Shown here: piece by piece, positions 46,027-55,557 of the stretch
Layout of the letters: each line of letters opens with the position of its first letter
Position numbering within the stretch: position 1 is the stretch's first letter
NCBI RefSeq assembly: GCF_900167155.1
Contig: NZ_FUXU01000007.1
Coordinates: 61,223 to 125,222 of the forward strand
Direction: 5' to 3'
From: Enterovibrio nigricans DSM 22720
GTDB taxonomy: Bacteria > Pseudomonadota > Gammaproteobacteria > Enterobacterales > Vibrionaceae
Length of the DNA: 64,000 bases
The notes under the pieces: generated by a model
Told to the model about the DNA's origin: nothing
Database searches by the model: none
Seen by the model: only the letters and a program-made list of their open reading frames with translations
Translations under genes and position numbers: made by a program

Positions 46027-47544
46027 ATGTGTGGGATTGTTGGGATTGTGGGTGAAACCCCGGTTAATCAGTCGATTTACGATGCATTGACAGTGCTTCA
46101 GCATCGTGGACAGGATGCTGCGGGGATCGTGACTATTGATAACAACCGCTTTCGCTTGAGAAAAGCAAACGGATTGGTAAAAGATGTTTTCCAACTTAAG
46201 CACATGCAACGCTTGCAAGGAACGGTTGGTGTTGGCCATGTACGCTATCCAACCGCAGGCAGCTCCAGTGCCTCTGAAGCGCAGCCTTTTTATGTAAACT
46301 CACCTTATGGCATCACGTTAGCGCACAACGGTAACCTGACCAATGCAAATCAATTGCGTGAATCGCTTTTTGCACACGATCGCCGCCACCTGAACACTAC
46401 GTCAGACTCCGAAATACTGTTGAATGTTCTGGCTCACCAGATTGATAAAGCGACATCCCATCCTTTGACGCAAGATGACGTGTTTAGCGCTGTGCGCGAA
46501 GTACATTGCCAAGTATCAGGTGCCTATGCGGTTGTTGCGATGATCATAGGGCATGGTCTGATTGCTTTCCGTGACCCTGACGGTATTCGCCCATTGTGTT
46601 TAGGCAAACGAGAAGTCAATGGACGCACGGAATACATGGTGGCATCAGAATCCGTTGCTCTTGATGCTGTTGGTTTTGACTTTATGCGTGATGTGTCGCC
46701 TGGTGAGGCAGTCTATATTACGTTTGAAGGTGAGTTATTTACCCGCCAATGTTCTGATTCACCGTCACTGTCGCCGTGTATCTTTGAATTTGTTTATTTT
46801 GCCCGTCCTGACTCCTTCATTGACAAAATTTCGGTCTATGCAGCGCGAATCAACATGGGCAAGAAACTGGGGGCAAAAATCAAACGTGAATGGGAAGACC
46901 TCGATATTGATGTTGTTATCCCAATCCCAGAAACGTCGTGCGACATCGCGTTAGAGATTGCTCAGGTTCTCGATAAACCGTATCGACAAGGGTTTGTGAA
47001 AAACCGCTATGTAGGGCGTACCTTTATCATGCCGGGTCAGCAACAACGCCGTAAATCGGTTCGCCGAAAGTTGAATGCCATCCGTTCGGAATTTAAAGAC
47101 AAATCGGTATTACTGGTAGATGATTCGATTGTTCGTGGAACGACGTCTGAGCAAATTATTGAGATGGCGCGAGACGCTGGTGCCAAGCGCGTCTATATGG
47201 CGTCTGCCGCACCGGAAATTCGTTTCCCGAATGTATATGGTATTGATATGCCAAGTGCCAATGAACTGATTGCGCATGGGCGAGAAGTGGATGAGATAAA
47301 CAATATCATCGGCGCTGACGGTCTGATTTTCCAGGATTTAGCAGACTTAGAAGATGCGGTAAGAGAGGGGAATACTGATATTCAGCAATTCGAAAGTTCA
47401 GTATTCAGCGGTCATTATGTCACCAGTGACATTGACCAATCATACCTCGATTACATTGCCAGCTTGCGAAATGACGAAACCAAAGCGGTGAAAGAGCAGC
47501 AGCAAGAATTGGTGAGTCTCGAAATTTACAACGAAGAAAACTAA
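46027..47544 (+). CDS. purF: Amidophosphoribosyltransferase PurF
   Basis: PurF makes 5-phosphoribosylamine from PRPP and glutamine, the first committed step in purine synthesis. The 505-residue protein starts MCGIVGIVG, so Cys2 becomes the nucleophile after Met removal, and contains the glutaminase GHVRYPTAG region plus the PRPP-binding motif [13 protein letters not shown] (about 358-370). Clear aaggaac ribosome site. Confidence 0.97.
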   Translation: MCGIVGIVGETPVNQSIYDALTVLQHRGQDAAGIVTIDNNRFRLRKANGLVKDVFQLKHMQRLQGTVGVGHVRYPTAGSSSASEAQPFYVNSPYGITLAHNGNLTNANQLRESLFAHDRRHLNTTSDSEILLNVLAHQIDKATSHPLTQDDVFSAVREVHCQVSGAYAVVAMIIGHGLIAFRDPDGIRPLCLGKREVNGRTEYMVASESVALDAVGFDFMRDVSPGEAVYITFEGELFTRQCSDSPSLSPCIFEFVYFARPDSFIDKISVYAARINMGKKLGAKIKREWEDLDIDVVIPIPETSCDIALEIAQVLDKPYRQGFVKNRYVGRTFIMPGQQQRRKSVRRKLNAIRSEFKDKSVLLVDDSIVRGTTSEQIIEMARDAGAKRVYMASAAPEIRFPNVYGIDMPSANELIAHGREVDEINNIIGADGLIFQDLADLEDAVREGNTDIQQFESSVFSGHYVTSDIDQSYLDYIASLRNDETKAVKEQQQELVSLEIYNEEN

Positions 47545-47548
47545 AAAA

Positions 47549-47573
47549 AGCGCGGCAACAGCCGCGCTTTTTC
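47549..47573. terminator. Terminator of purF
   Basis: AAGCGCGGC / GCCGCGCTT stem with AACA loop, flanked by A and T runs so it may act in both directions between purF and the converging Yip1-family gene. Confidence 0.92.
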
Positions 47574-47585
47574 ATTCACGTTAGT

Positions 47586-48185
47586 TTAGTTCACAAACAT
47601 GGGTCCGAAACCAACATTCCACATAATAACTGTGCTTGCTAGGATGGCGACGAGCAATACCAACCCGCACGTAACCACCGAACTGGCATAGATAAAGCCA
47701 CGCTCTTCGGGAATATGCATAATGATCGGAACACCTGTGTAAAGTAGGTATACCGAATAGGCGATCCCAGCAAGGCCCACTAACATAACAAACCAAACCA
47801 CAGGATAAAGCGCCGAGAGTCCAACCATGAATATGGGAGTTACTGTATAAGCGGCCAATTCGAGTGCTTGTGTATAGGTAGGTTCAGAACCAAAGGTGCG
47901 GCTCATCCATAGTGTTAGATAAGCGAGCGCCATAACACCCGTGATCAGCGCAAAATACATGGCAAAGGCAATAATGAGTGCACTTTGCTCAGTAAGGAAT
48001 ATTGGGTCGCCAACACCAATTCGCCAGCCAATATGAACACTTGAATAATACGCACATAGCGGTGGGATGAGCGCCATAATTGCGGCATGAGCGAGGCTTT
48101 CAACCGTCCCTTCATGACGGTCGTAAATGTTCTTCCATTCTTCTTTTGGATGGGTATAAAGGCCCCACAAATGTCCCAGAATCAT
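47586..48185 (-). CDS. Yip1-family membrane protein
   Basis: A 199-residue protein with five predicted transmembrane helices and the bacterial Yip1-domain N-terminus (HLWGLYTHPKEEWKNIYDRHE). Function is unknown in bacteria. A good ribosome site (gaaggagc) precedes the ATG. It converges on purF and is followed upstream by a separate LysR gene on the same strand. Confidence 0.8.
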   Translation of the reverse strand: MILGHLWGLYTHPKEEWKNIYDRHEGTVESLAHAAIMALIPPLCAYYSSVHIGWRIGVGDPIFLTEQSALIIAFAMYFALITGVMALAYLTLWMSRTFGSEPTYTQALELAAYTVTPIFMVGLSALYPVVWFVMLVGLAGIAYSVYLLYTGVPIIMHIPEERGFIYASSVVTCGLVLLVAILASTVIMWNVGFGPMFVN

Positions 48186-48295
48186 AGTCGCTCCTTCAGG
48201 CAGCTTGTTACGTATCGCGTGAATCGCTCAAGTCGGTTGAGAGACATTTTGCGTTTACATATATATAACAATTAGCCGTTGAAGGAACGCTTAGC

Positions 48296-48316
48296 AAGTT
48301 TTAGGGAGTAAAACTT
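48296..48316 (-). terminator. Hairpin between the LysR and Yip1 genes
   Basis: AAGTTTTA / TAAAACTT with a five-base loop lies 49 bases past the LysR stop. On the minus strand no T-run follows, so termination there is doubtful; a T-run does follow on plus. Confidence 0.35.
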
Positions 48317-48364
48317 AGTCTATTTTTTAATAACTTATCGAATCTGGGACACTTGAGATCTTAA

Positions 48365-49255
48365 TCACGATTTTGATGTTCTCGACTGAAAAAATGACAG
48401 CGAGAATTCGATAAATGCACGAAGTTTTTCTGGCTGATGAGTTTTGTCTCGGTACATTAGGTAAATATCACGAGGGTTTGACGTCCAATCTTTAAGCACG
48501 TGCTCAAGATCGCCACTTTCAAGATCTTGCTGAACCAACACGTCAGGAATAAGAGCAACACCTAAACCGTCTTTTGCAGCAACACGAATGACGCGTAACT
48601 CAGATGCTTCAAAGCGACCTTGTTGTGACACGCAAAGTTGTTGCCCTTTATCATCATTCAAACGCCAGCGCATCAAAGGCCAACCTTTCAATAAATCATG
48701 GTGTGGAAGATCGCCAGCATCACGAAGTGGCGGACGGTTTTTCAAGTAGCAAGGACTCGCGACTAGAATATCGCGAACAGAATGAAGTTTTCGCGCGATG
48801 AGCGAAGAATCTCGCTGAGGACCGATACGAATGAATGCATGGCGGTCATCGTTGTTTTGCTGATCCACGTCATTCGACAGAGCCAAGTCAAGGCGAATGT
48901 CTGGGTATTTCTTCAAGAAAGCAGTGAACATAGGCTGAAGAAGCTTCATTGCTATGTTCGATGGGGCACTGATACGTAACACGCCGGACGTGCCTTTGCA
49001 GCTCTCTGTCAAATCGTCAGCTGTATCTATGAGTTGCTCTAAGAGTGGTTTACAGCGTTCGAAAAATGCTTGGCCCGCCTCTGTGACAGACAGTTTTCTT
49101 GCGTCGCGATGTAACAGTCGAATTTGGATGTCTTCCTCAAGAGCTTGAATTCTGCGTGTGAGTGTCGCAACGGGAATGCCTGTTTTTTTTGAGGCTAGTG
49201 TGTAGCTGCCATGTTCTACGATAAGCCTGAACAGGTTTAAATCATCTAGTTTCAT
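48365..49255 (-). CDS. LysR-family transcriptional regulator, AphB-like
   Basis: A 296-residue LysR-type regulator with an N-terminal winged helix-turn-helix (residues 1-60: LNLFRLIVEHGSYTLASKKTG region, TLTRRIQALEEDI) and a substrate-binding domain. The N-terminus (MKLDDLNLFRL, SKKTGIPVAT) strongly resembles AphB, the Vibrio activator of virulence and anaerobic/acid response genes, and the neighbouring response regulator fits the AphB context as remembered. AphB identity would need alignment; generic LysR is certain. Divergent from the response regulator. Confidence 0.9.
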   Translation of the reverse strand: MKLDDLNLFRLIVEHGSYTLASKKTGIPVATLTRRIQALEEDIQIRLLHRDARKLSVTEAGQAFFERCKPLLEQLIDTADDLTESCKGTSGVLRISAPSNIAMKLLQPMFTAFLKKYPDIRLDLALSNDVDQQNNDDRHAFIRIGPQRDSSLIARKLHSVRDILVASPCYLKNRPPLRDAGDLPHHDLLKGWPLMRWRLNDDKGQQLCVSQQGRFEASELRVIRVAAKDGLGVALIPDVLVQQDLESGDLEHVLKDWTSNPRDIYLMYRDKTHQPEKLRAFIEFSLSFFQSRTSKS

Positions 49256-49563
49256 AAAATTTCAGTTTCATGCGATGGCCTTCACTAAAGGGCCGGGAAG
49301 TATGTATTTCAATTTAACAAGTGCTACTTTTCGTTGTCTCATATCAATAAAGCGTGTAACGAGTAAGGACTACTATCGTTATAGTCTAGCTTACACAATT
49401 TAAAAATTGACGTGATACAGAAGGTTAGAGCCTTGCAATGTGGAAAAGTGGTTCAGGGTACCACGATTAGTGGTAAAGCCAACTATCCTATATACAGAGT
49501 TTAAATGCGTTGTAGAGTTCATGCAGGCTGTCCAACTAGCAATGCAAACGGGAGTGCAAGACA
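49256..49563. other. Divergent regulatory region between LysR and response regulator
   Basis: This 308-base gap holds the promoters of both divergent genes. No certain operator is recognised. Several T-N11-A-type LysR half-sites can be found, but none stands out. No coding potential was seen. Confidence 0.5.
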
Positions 49564-50619
49564 GTGTTATCAGGAAAAGAAGTCCTCATTGTTGAAGATG
49601 ATCCGGTTTTTATCCGTATTATCGCAGGTTTCCTTCGTAAGGAGGGGTGCACTGTCCGCGAAGCAGAGAATGGGTTGGATGGTTTAAAAGCGTTGAGAGA
49701 GGGCATTCCTGATCTTCTGATTAGTGATTTGTCGATGCCAGTAATGACGGGATTAGAGTTTGTACAGGAAGTTAGTCTTGAGTACCCCATGCTTCCCGTG
49801 ATCGTTATTTCTGGAACAGGAGGCATGTCAGATGTCGCTCAGGCTTTGCGGTTTGGTGTGAAGGATTTTCTCATCAAACCCATAGACGACATCATGGTAG
49901 TGCGTTCCGCTATCATATCTGTATTGGAAGAGTCTGAATCAGAAACCTGCAACGATACTGATTTCTCACAGCAATGGTTTAAAGTCGCACAAGGTAGTGA
50001 GCAACCACTAACAGAGGAACTACGTTGGCACTTAGATGATCTGCTCGATAACCCAGGCAATGCGAGAGATCTCTTGATGGGATTAATGCCAGAACAGGAC
50101 TCAAGGCAAGGTGATTGGCGTTTATCGTATCACTCCCTGCAGTCAGCAGATTCCAATCCCGTTGTCCTTGACTACATGTGGATGATGGACGGAAAGATGG
50201 CGTTTTACATGGTAGATAGCGCATCAGCAGGCAAAAATGGCACAGCGACGACGTTAATGATTCGCGCATTCTTTAATGAATACCTTCGCACTCAAGATGC
50301 AGATAAGCGAGGGTTTATCCACCTTGTTCATCAAATAGAGCACGCAATCAAAAAATCCACTTATGCAAGCCCAATACGAGCAATGTTTGGCATACTCAAT
50401 GCAGCCGACAATCAGCTTGACGTCTTGTCTACGGGGTTAAATGCGATTGTTGATGCAACGGGCAAGGCTATTATCGTAAAAAATGATCACCTCCTCGGGA
50501 TAGATGCTGCATCAACAAGATTCCAATCCATTGATCTTTCAAGTGGCAGTGTGAGAGTGTCGCTCAGTGAGATTGGCTTGACCAGTTTTAGGTTAGATAT
50601 TCAACGATTAAGTGCATAA
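49564..50619 (+). CDS. RssB-like response regulator with PP2C-type output
   Basis: A 351-residue protein with an N-terminal receiver domain (acidic pocket VEDD at 11-13, acceptor Asp55 in LLISDLSMPVM, Lys in FLIKPID) and a C-terminal domain resembling the degenerate PP2C fold of RssB (YHSLQSADSNPVVLDYMWMMDGKMAFYMVD). Metal-binding residues of active PP2C phosphatases are not obvious, so it could be a pseudophosphatase adaptor, as RssB is for sigma-S turnover. Start is GTG with ggag nine bases upstream. Assignment to RssB itself is not certain. Confidence 0.85.
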   Translation: MLSGKEVLIVEDDPVFIRIIAGFLRKEGCTVREAENGLDGLKALREGIPDLLISDLSMPVMTGLEFVQEVSLEYPMLPVIVISGTGGMSDVAQALRFGVKDFLIKPIDDIMVVRSAIISVLEESESETCNDTDFSQQWFKVAQGSEQPLTEELRWHLDDLLDNPGNARDLLMGLMPEQDSRQGDWRLSYHSLQSADSNPVVLDYMWMMDGKMAFYMVDSASAGKNGTATTLMIRAFFNEYLRTQDADKRGFIHLVHQIEHAIKKSTYASPIRAMFGILNAADNQLDVLSTGLNAIVDATGKAIIVKNDHLLGIDAASTRFQSIDLSSGSVRVSLSEIGLTSFRLDIQRLSA

Positions 50620-50644
50620 CTGATTGAGTGTTCTAAAGCCCTAA

Positions 50645-50672
50645 AGGCCGCCTTAAAATGGCGGTTTTTTCG
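50645..50672 (+). terminator. Terminator of the response regulator gene
   Basis: GGCCGCC / GGCGG stem with an AT-rich loop (CCGCC-TTAAAAT-GGCGG) followed by six T residues, 26 bases after the stop. Confidence 0.85.
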
Positions 50673-50840
50673 TTTGTGCAACAAAAGCAATTGCAAATAA
50701 ATAAAACATGATGAAGTGCAGACAAATTGTTCACTTGCCTGCACAGCTCTTGCTGCATGGTATCCAGCCTAATATACTCTTGAGTTGCTTCGCAAACACG
50801 ATGCAAGAATTACTCTAGCTTTGAAATTGACGAGAATGAC

Positions 50841-51338
50841 ATGAATCCATGGTACCTGCTCTATTGTAAACGCAGCGAGCAACAACGCGCAGAGCAGCAC
50901 TTAAAACGTCAAGGTGTCGATTGCTATTTCCCGCAAGTAACAGTAGAGAAAATCCGCCGTGGTAAACGTTCGAGTGAGCTTGAGCCTCTTTTCCCCAATT
51001 ATGTATTCGCTTCTTTCGGAGCAGAAACGATCTCATTCACGACGGTGCGATCTACTCGGGGTGTTGTCGACTTTGTTCGACAAGGCGGCAAGCCGACCAT
51101 CGTGCCTATAGACCTTATTACTAAGTTGATGTCTCACGAGGATAGTGATGAGCAGAGAAGTGCACTATCTGAAGTGTTCAAACCAGGCGACGAAATCGAA
51201 GTGCTTTCAGGGCAGTTCGAGGGAGCCGACGCGATTTATAAAGAAGCTGATGGGGAGCTTCGCTCGATCTTATTGATTAACTTGATTAGCCGTCAGGTTG
51301 AAGTTTCTACGGAAAACAAGACACTACGTAAGAAGTAG
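50841..51338 (+). CDS. rfaH: Transcription/translation regulator RfaH
   Basis: RfaH is the NusG paralogue that loads onto RNA polymerase paused at ops sites and prevents termination in long surface-polysaccharide and virulence operons. The 165-residue protein has the NGN domain (NPWYLLYCKRSEQQRAEQHLKRQGVDCYFP, LFPNYVFASF) and a C-terminal KOW-type domain (FKPGDEIEVLSGQFEG). Its own ops target lies 48 bases after the stop codon, in front of a polysaccharide operon, an unusually direct pairing. Confidence 0.95.
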   Translation: MNPWYLLYCKRSEQQRAEQHLKRQGVDCYFPQVTVEKIRRGKRSSELEPLFPNYVFASFGAETISFTTVRSTRGVVDFVRQGGKPTIVPIDLITKLMSHEDSDEQRSALSEVFKPGDEIEVLSGQFEGADAIYKEADGELRSILLINLISRQVEVSTENKTLRKK

Positions 51339-51385
51339 CGATACATACATTGGTGAAGTTGCGTATTTTAGGAACGAAACCTAAG

Positions 51386-51397
51386 GGCGGTAGCGTG
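51386..51397 (+). promoter_or_regulatory. ops element (RfaH recruitment site)
   Basis: GGCGGTAGCGTG is a perfect match to the ops consensus GGCGGTAGNNTG. It lies in the 275-base leader before the first glycosyltransferase gene and on the coding strand, the required orientation. The rest of a long JUMPstart sequence is not clearly present. Confidence 0.93.
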
Positions 51398-51613
51398 TAA
51401 AAATTCTATCGAAATTACGTTTAGGCTTAATGCAATTTATGCTCATCTTTTAAGTTGCTAAAGCAAAAACCGAGTTGACAAGCAAGGGAACTTCTTAGTT
51501 TAGGTGCCATAGAAGACTTACTAATGGTTGCTATGCGTACAAGAGTCTGAGGCATCAAAACGTTTAAATACGATAAGTAAGTGAATTTAAACATTACATA
51601 TAAGCTATAAAAT

Positions 51614-52852
51614 ATGACTATAAAAGTAACGCATGTAAACTCAGGTGACCTGATCGGAAGAAGGTTTAATGGTTATGATTTAAAGCCATACCTAGATCAA
51701 TTAGGTGTGGAAACGAAACAGTTAGTCTACTGGAATAAGCAATCCGAAGCTGATTTTGTTAGTAAAGCATTTGACTACCCTGGAAGTAGACATATCACGC
51801 GTGGGCTGAATATAGTTGAAAATAGACTTTCCTTACACGCTAAACTGCATCCGCACTCATGGACGTTGCCGTATCACAAGGAAATAAAGTCAGCGGATAT
51901 AGTCCATATGCATATTATCCATGATGGATATTTCAGCCTTGATGCATTGCCATATTTATCGAAAAGAAAGCCAGTTGTATGGACATGGCATGACCCATGG
52001 CCAATGACTGGACACTGCATCTATCCAATGACATGCGAAAAATGGAAGAAAGAATGCGGAGAGTGTCCAAGTCTTGATACCCCTTTTGCGATGAGGAAAG
52101 ATAGAACAAACCAGCAGTATTTGTGGAAGAATAGAACTTATAGCAAGACAAAAGCTGAAATAGTTCTAGCGTCCAACTGGATGCTTGAGATGGCACAAAA
52201 TTCGCCTTTCTCTGAATACTTTAACTTTACAGTTATTCCTTTCGGTCTGGACTTAGAAAAATATAAACCAAGAGATAAAAAAACAGCAAGAGAAAAACTA
52301 GGAGTTTTCTCTGATAGAACTGTGATTTTCATACGTGCTTCTTCAACGCCATTTAAAGGCCTTTCGGAGTTTATAAGTTCTGTTGAAAAAATATCTCCAG
52401 ATATCAAGTTATGCATAATATCTCTCCAGGAAACAGGGCACTTTGACCAGTTTATAGGTAAGCATCAAATTATAGAATTTGGATGGTCGAACGACGAAGA
52501 ACTATTGCTCAATGCTTACGCAGCATGTGACTTCTTTGCGATGCCATCAATGGCTGAAGCTTTTGGGTTAATGGCGATTGAAGCGATGGCATGTGCTAGA
52601 CCAGTGTTATCATTTGATTCTACGTCTCTACACAATGTTACATTTGCGCCTGATGCGGGTATATCCGTACCTATTGGCGATACACAAGCACTCGCTGAAG
52701 CGATAAATCACCTATCCACAAATAAAATTGAATGTGAAGAACGAGGTAAGTTGTCTCGTCAGTTAGCAGAAAAGCATTACGATATAGCGCGTCAGGCGCA
52801 ACTTAGCTATGAGTTATATGATCGAGTTCTGAAAAAATCACAGGTCAGCTAA
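51614..52852 (+). CDS. Glycosyltransferase, family 4 (GT-B fold)
   Basis: A 412-residue GT-B protein that starts the polysaccharide operon. The C-terminal donor-binding half has the GT4 pattern (ASSTPFKGLSEF, then FFAMPSMAEAFGLMAIEAMACARPVL with the EX7E-like Glu pair). The N-terminal half has a cysteine-containing segment (MTCEKWKKECGECPS) also seen in family members acting on polysaccharides. Substrate unknown. Two bases separate it from the next gene. Codon use is AT-rich compared with the chemotaxis and ccm regions. Confidence 0.88.
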   Translation: MTIKVTHVNSGDLIGRRFNGYDLKPYLDQLGVETKQLVYWNKQSEADFVSKAFDYPGSRHITRGLNIVENRLSLHAKLHPHSWTLPYHKEIKSADIVHMHIIHDGYFSLDALPYLSKRKPVVWTWHDPWPMTGHCIYPMTCEKWKKECGECPSLDTPFAMRKDRTNQQYLWKNRTYSKTKAEIVLASNWMLEMAQNSPFSEYFNFTVIPFGLDLEKYKPRDKKTAREKLGVFSDRTVIFIRASSTPFKGLSEFISSVEKISPDIKLCIISLQETGHFDQFIGKHQIIEFGWSNDEELLLNAYAACDFFAMPSMAEAFGLMAIEAMACARPVLSFDSTSLHNVTFAPDAGISVPIGDTQALAEAINHLSTNKIECEERGKLSRQLAEKHYDIARQAQLSYELYDRVLKKSQVS

Positions 52853-52854
52853 AA

Positions 52855-54714
52855 ATGAAAACTTTACTTTTATCAGATATACCGCCTTGTGAGAATTTAA
52901 CAGCGGGCCTAGTGCTTTCAGCGATGGTTAGGTTTATTCCAAAAAATGAAATATGCTTCTATATAGTTTCAAACCCATCGGTTGAAATTAAGCTGAATCC
53001 AGAATTCGCTAATATACCAATGAAAATTGAAACGAAGCCAAATGAGAATTGGGGTTTTCTCCCACAACGCCGACTTTTTAAAAAAGTATCAAGTTTAGTC
53101 TCTTACGTTTCTGAGACTATTCTAGAAAAAACAGTAATAGAACGAAAGATTGAAGATGCCATCGCATTCGGAAAAGAACAAAATGTAGACCGCGTTTGGG
53201 CCGTATTGCAAGGTCAAACAACAATTCGAATGGCAAAAGCAGTTGCTGATGGATTGGGGGTCCCTTTGCATTCCCATGTATGGGATCCATTTAGTTGGTG
53301 GGCTAGTGCGCATTGTTTGGATGGGAAAACCACAAGGAAAGTACAAGCAAAATTTGATGAAGCAATAGCAACTAGTCAATATGTTGGGACTGCTTCTGAA
53401 CCTATGGCTGAATTGTTTAAGAACGAATTTGGGTCCAAGGCAGTTCCAGTAATCGCTTCGCATTCAGAAACACTTTCAAAGCAACCATTACCATCAATTG
53501 ATAACAATGACAGCTTAATAATTGGGATGGCAGGGCAATTTTATGCGTCTGCTGAGTGGGAGTGTTTACTCAAAGCACTGACACTATCCAATTGGCAGGT
53601 TTCGGGACGAAGTGTAAAACTGATTGTCCTAGGACCGCAAAAGCCCCCGGGTGATTACTGTTCTTCCAACGTAAAGTACTTGGGATGGAAATCTCAGGAG
53701 GATGCATCCGTAATACTTTCTCATTGTGATGTACTTTATTGTCCATACCCGTTTGATGGAAAGCTAGAAGAAGTCTCGAAGTACAGTTTCCCAAGTAAAC
53801 TAGTGCTGTACCTTGCGGCTGGTAAACCAATTCTATTTCACGGACCATCATATTCATCACCAAAGAGATATATTGAAGAGAATCAATGTGGTGTCTGTGC
53901 ATCTTCGTTGCTGCCGTCTGCTATTTACAATGAAATAGAACGATTGGTAAACGATAAGTCCTTATATAGTAAAGCGACTATTAATGCACAAAAATCTTTC
54001 TTGAAAGACTTTACGCTTGAATCACTGAGAAAGAATGTTTCAACGTTTCTTTCATGCAATACAGTCACTGATGAAAGTGAATATGGTCAACATTTTCGTG
54101 ATAGAGATACTAAAGAATTTAGAATATTAGAAGAAGCAATAAAAAATAGGCAACCATCGAATTTACACAAAACCCATGATGTATATAAAAATCTGAGTCT
54201 TAGTTTAATTTCAATTAGAAAGATAATTAAGGAGCAGATATTATCGAAAATTCCTCTTTTTAAAAGATACTATGTTGAAATAGAGTATTACAAAAAGGAA
54301 GTTAAGAGGTTGAGGAAACTCTGTGAAAATAAGAGTGATACTCCAAGTGATACTCCAAGTGATACTCCAAGTGATACTCCAAGTGATACTCCAAGTGATA
54401 AAAGATTGGTCATCCTAAATAATAAAATATCGGATGAAATTTTAAATCTGGATAAGTACAAAGATGAAAACGCTATCGTTTGTAATTTTAATAACAAATT
54501 CAATGTATTAGGTTTTGATGAATTACTACGAAAAATTTACATGGGTGATATTAGCGAGGTTGTCGTTTTTCAAGATGTATATGACGAGGAGCGAGAAGCG
54601 TTTGATTTATTGATGGAATTTAACATCAATGTGTCAGTGATTCCCGCTGTTCAGAATAGCAAGTCTATCTCTAGTAGTGAACAAATTGAACAAACTGAAC
54701 AACTTACAGAATAG
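52855..54714 (+). CDS. Large glycosyltransferase-like protein with SDTP repeats
   Basis: A 619-residue protein whose N-terminal 400 residues fit a GT-B glycosyltransferase (a central IGMAGQFYASAEWE and the YCPYPFDGKLEEVSKYSFPSKLVLYLAAGKPIL donor region, where a family-4-like Lys/Glu pattern is recognisable). After about 420 it has charged helical sequence, then five Ser-Asp-Thr-Pro units at about 493-515, then an AT-rich domain of unknown type ending in a Gln/Glu-rich tail. The C-terminal region is not recognised. It probably acts on the same polysaccharide. Confidence 0.75.
   Translation: MKTLLLSDIPPCENLTAGLVLSAMVRFIPKNEICFYIVSNPSVEIKLNPEFANIPMKIETKPNENWGFLPQRRLFKKVSSLVSYVSETILEKTVIERKIEDAIAFGKEQNVDRVWAVLQGQTTIRMAKAVADGLGVPLHSHVWDPFSWWASAHCLDGKTTRKVQAKFDEAIATSQYVGTASEPMAELFKNEFGSKAVPVIASHSETLSKQPLPSIDNNDSLIIGMAGQFYASAEWECLLKALTLSNWQVSGRSVKLIVLGPQKPPGDYCSSNVKYLGWKSQEDASVILSHCDVLYCPYPFDGKLEEVSKYSFPSKLVLYLAAGKPILFHGPSYSSPKRYIEENQCGVCASSLLPSAIYNEIERLVNDKSLYSKATINAQKSFLKDFTLESLRKNVSTFLSCNTVTDESEYGQHFRDRDTKEFRILEEAIKNRQPSNLHKTHDVYKNLSLSLISIRKIIKEQILSKIPLFKRYYVEIEYYKKEVKRLRKLCENKSDTPSDTPSDTPSDTPSDTPSDKRLVILNNKISDEILNLDKYKDENAIVCNFNNKFNVLGFDELLRKIYMGDISEVVVFQDVYDEEREAFDLLMEFNINVSVIPAVQNSKSISSSEQIEQTEQLTE
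54334..54400 (+). repeat. 12-bp tandem repeats in a glycosyltransferase gene
   Basis: Five identical units AGTGATACTCCA plus a partial sixth encode (Ser-Asp-Thr-Pro)5-Ser-Asp. Identity between units suggests recent slippage. Changes in copy number keep the frame. Confidence 0.95.
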
Positions 54715-54756
54715 TTCTAAAGTCTATTTTTAAAAGTTAAGAAAAAGAGTGAAGTG

Positions 54757-55557
54757 ATGTTTGCCTCCATACAAAAATTAGTTATTGAAAATCGGTCTCT
54801 TATAAAACAATTAATGTTAAGAGACTATACATCGCGTTATAAGTCAGGGGCTTTAGGATTAGCGTGGACATTGATTAACCCTTTGATGATGCTGTGTCTA
54901 TATTCATTTGTATTCGTGACAGTATTTCAGATGAGATGGGGAGTCAACGATGTGTCTGGCGAAAATTTCGTTCTCTTGCTTTTCACTGGTATACTTACAC
55001 ATGGAATTTTCGCTGAGTTTATAACGAGATCTCCAACACTTATCACCTCAAACCCTGCATACGTTAAAAAAGTAGTATTTCCATTAGAAATATTGCCAAT
55101 TACTCCTCTATTAGGTGCAATGGTTAACTTTCTAGTCGGTATGATATTGGTACTGATTTTACAACTTTGGATCAATGAGACGCTAAGTTATACGATATTA
55201 TTGCTTCCAGTTATTCTTATGCCATATATTATATTGCTGGTTGGTGTTAGCTATATATTTAGCTCTTTAGGTGTGTATTTTAGAGATTTGAGTCAAATAT
55301 CAGGAATACTAGCGACAATAGCAATTTTTGCTTCTCCTGTTCTATTTCCTTTGGAAAATGTTCCCGAGAAATTTAGAGGTCTACTCTATCTAAATCCAAT
55401 AACACTGATTGTTGAACAGTTAAGAGAAATAGTGATCCTAGGAACTGTTCCTAATCTATTTCACACCATGCTATATTTATTGGTTGCTACTATCATTCTA
55501 ATTCTTGGTTTTAGCTGGTTTAGAATGGTAAGGAAAGGTTTTTCAGATGTCTTATAA
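54757..55557 (+). CDS. wzm: Polysaccharide ABC transporter permease (Wzm)
   Basis: The membrane subunit of an ABC exporter for an O-antigen or capsule-like glycan. The 266-residue protein has six transmembrane helices and the ABC-2 family start (LIKQLMLRDYTSRYKSGALGLAWTLINPLMML). ATG 54757 is preferred to the GTG three bases earlier because AAGAG is spaced seven bases before it. It overlaps the ATPase gene by 11 bases. Export type cannot be settled without the polymer structure. Confidence 0.92.
   Translation: MFASIQKLVIENRSLIKQLMLRDYTSRYKSGALGLAWTLINPLMMLCLYSFVFVTVFQMRWGVNDVSGENFVLLLFTGILTHGIFAEFITRSPTLITSNPAYVKKVVFPLEILPITPLLGAMVNFLVGMILVLILQLWINETLSYTILLLPVILMPYIILLVGVSYIFSSLGVYFRDLSQISGILATIAIFASPVLFPLENVPEKFRGLLYLNPITLIVEQLREIVILGTVPNLFHTMLYLLVATIILILGFSWFRMVRKGFSDVL

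Noticed and set aside
50841..51338. rfaH product as a plain NusG
   Set aside because: The sequence pattern and adjacent ops element fit RfaH; NusG is longer in its KOW region and normally sits with secE and ribosomal protein genes.
54334..54400. Possible CRISPR array
   Set aside because: The units are contiguous 12-bp copies without spacers and lie in frame inside a gene.
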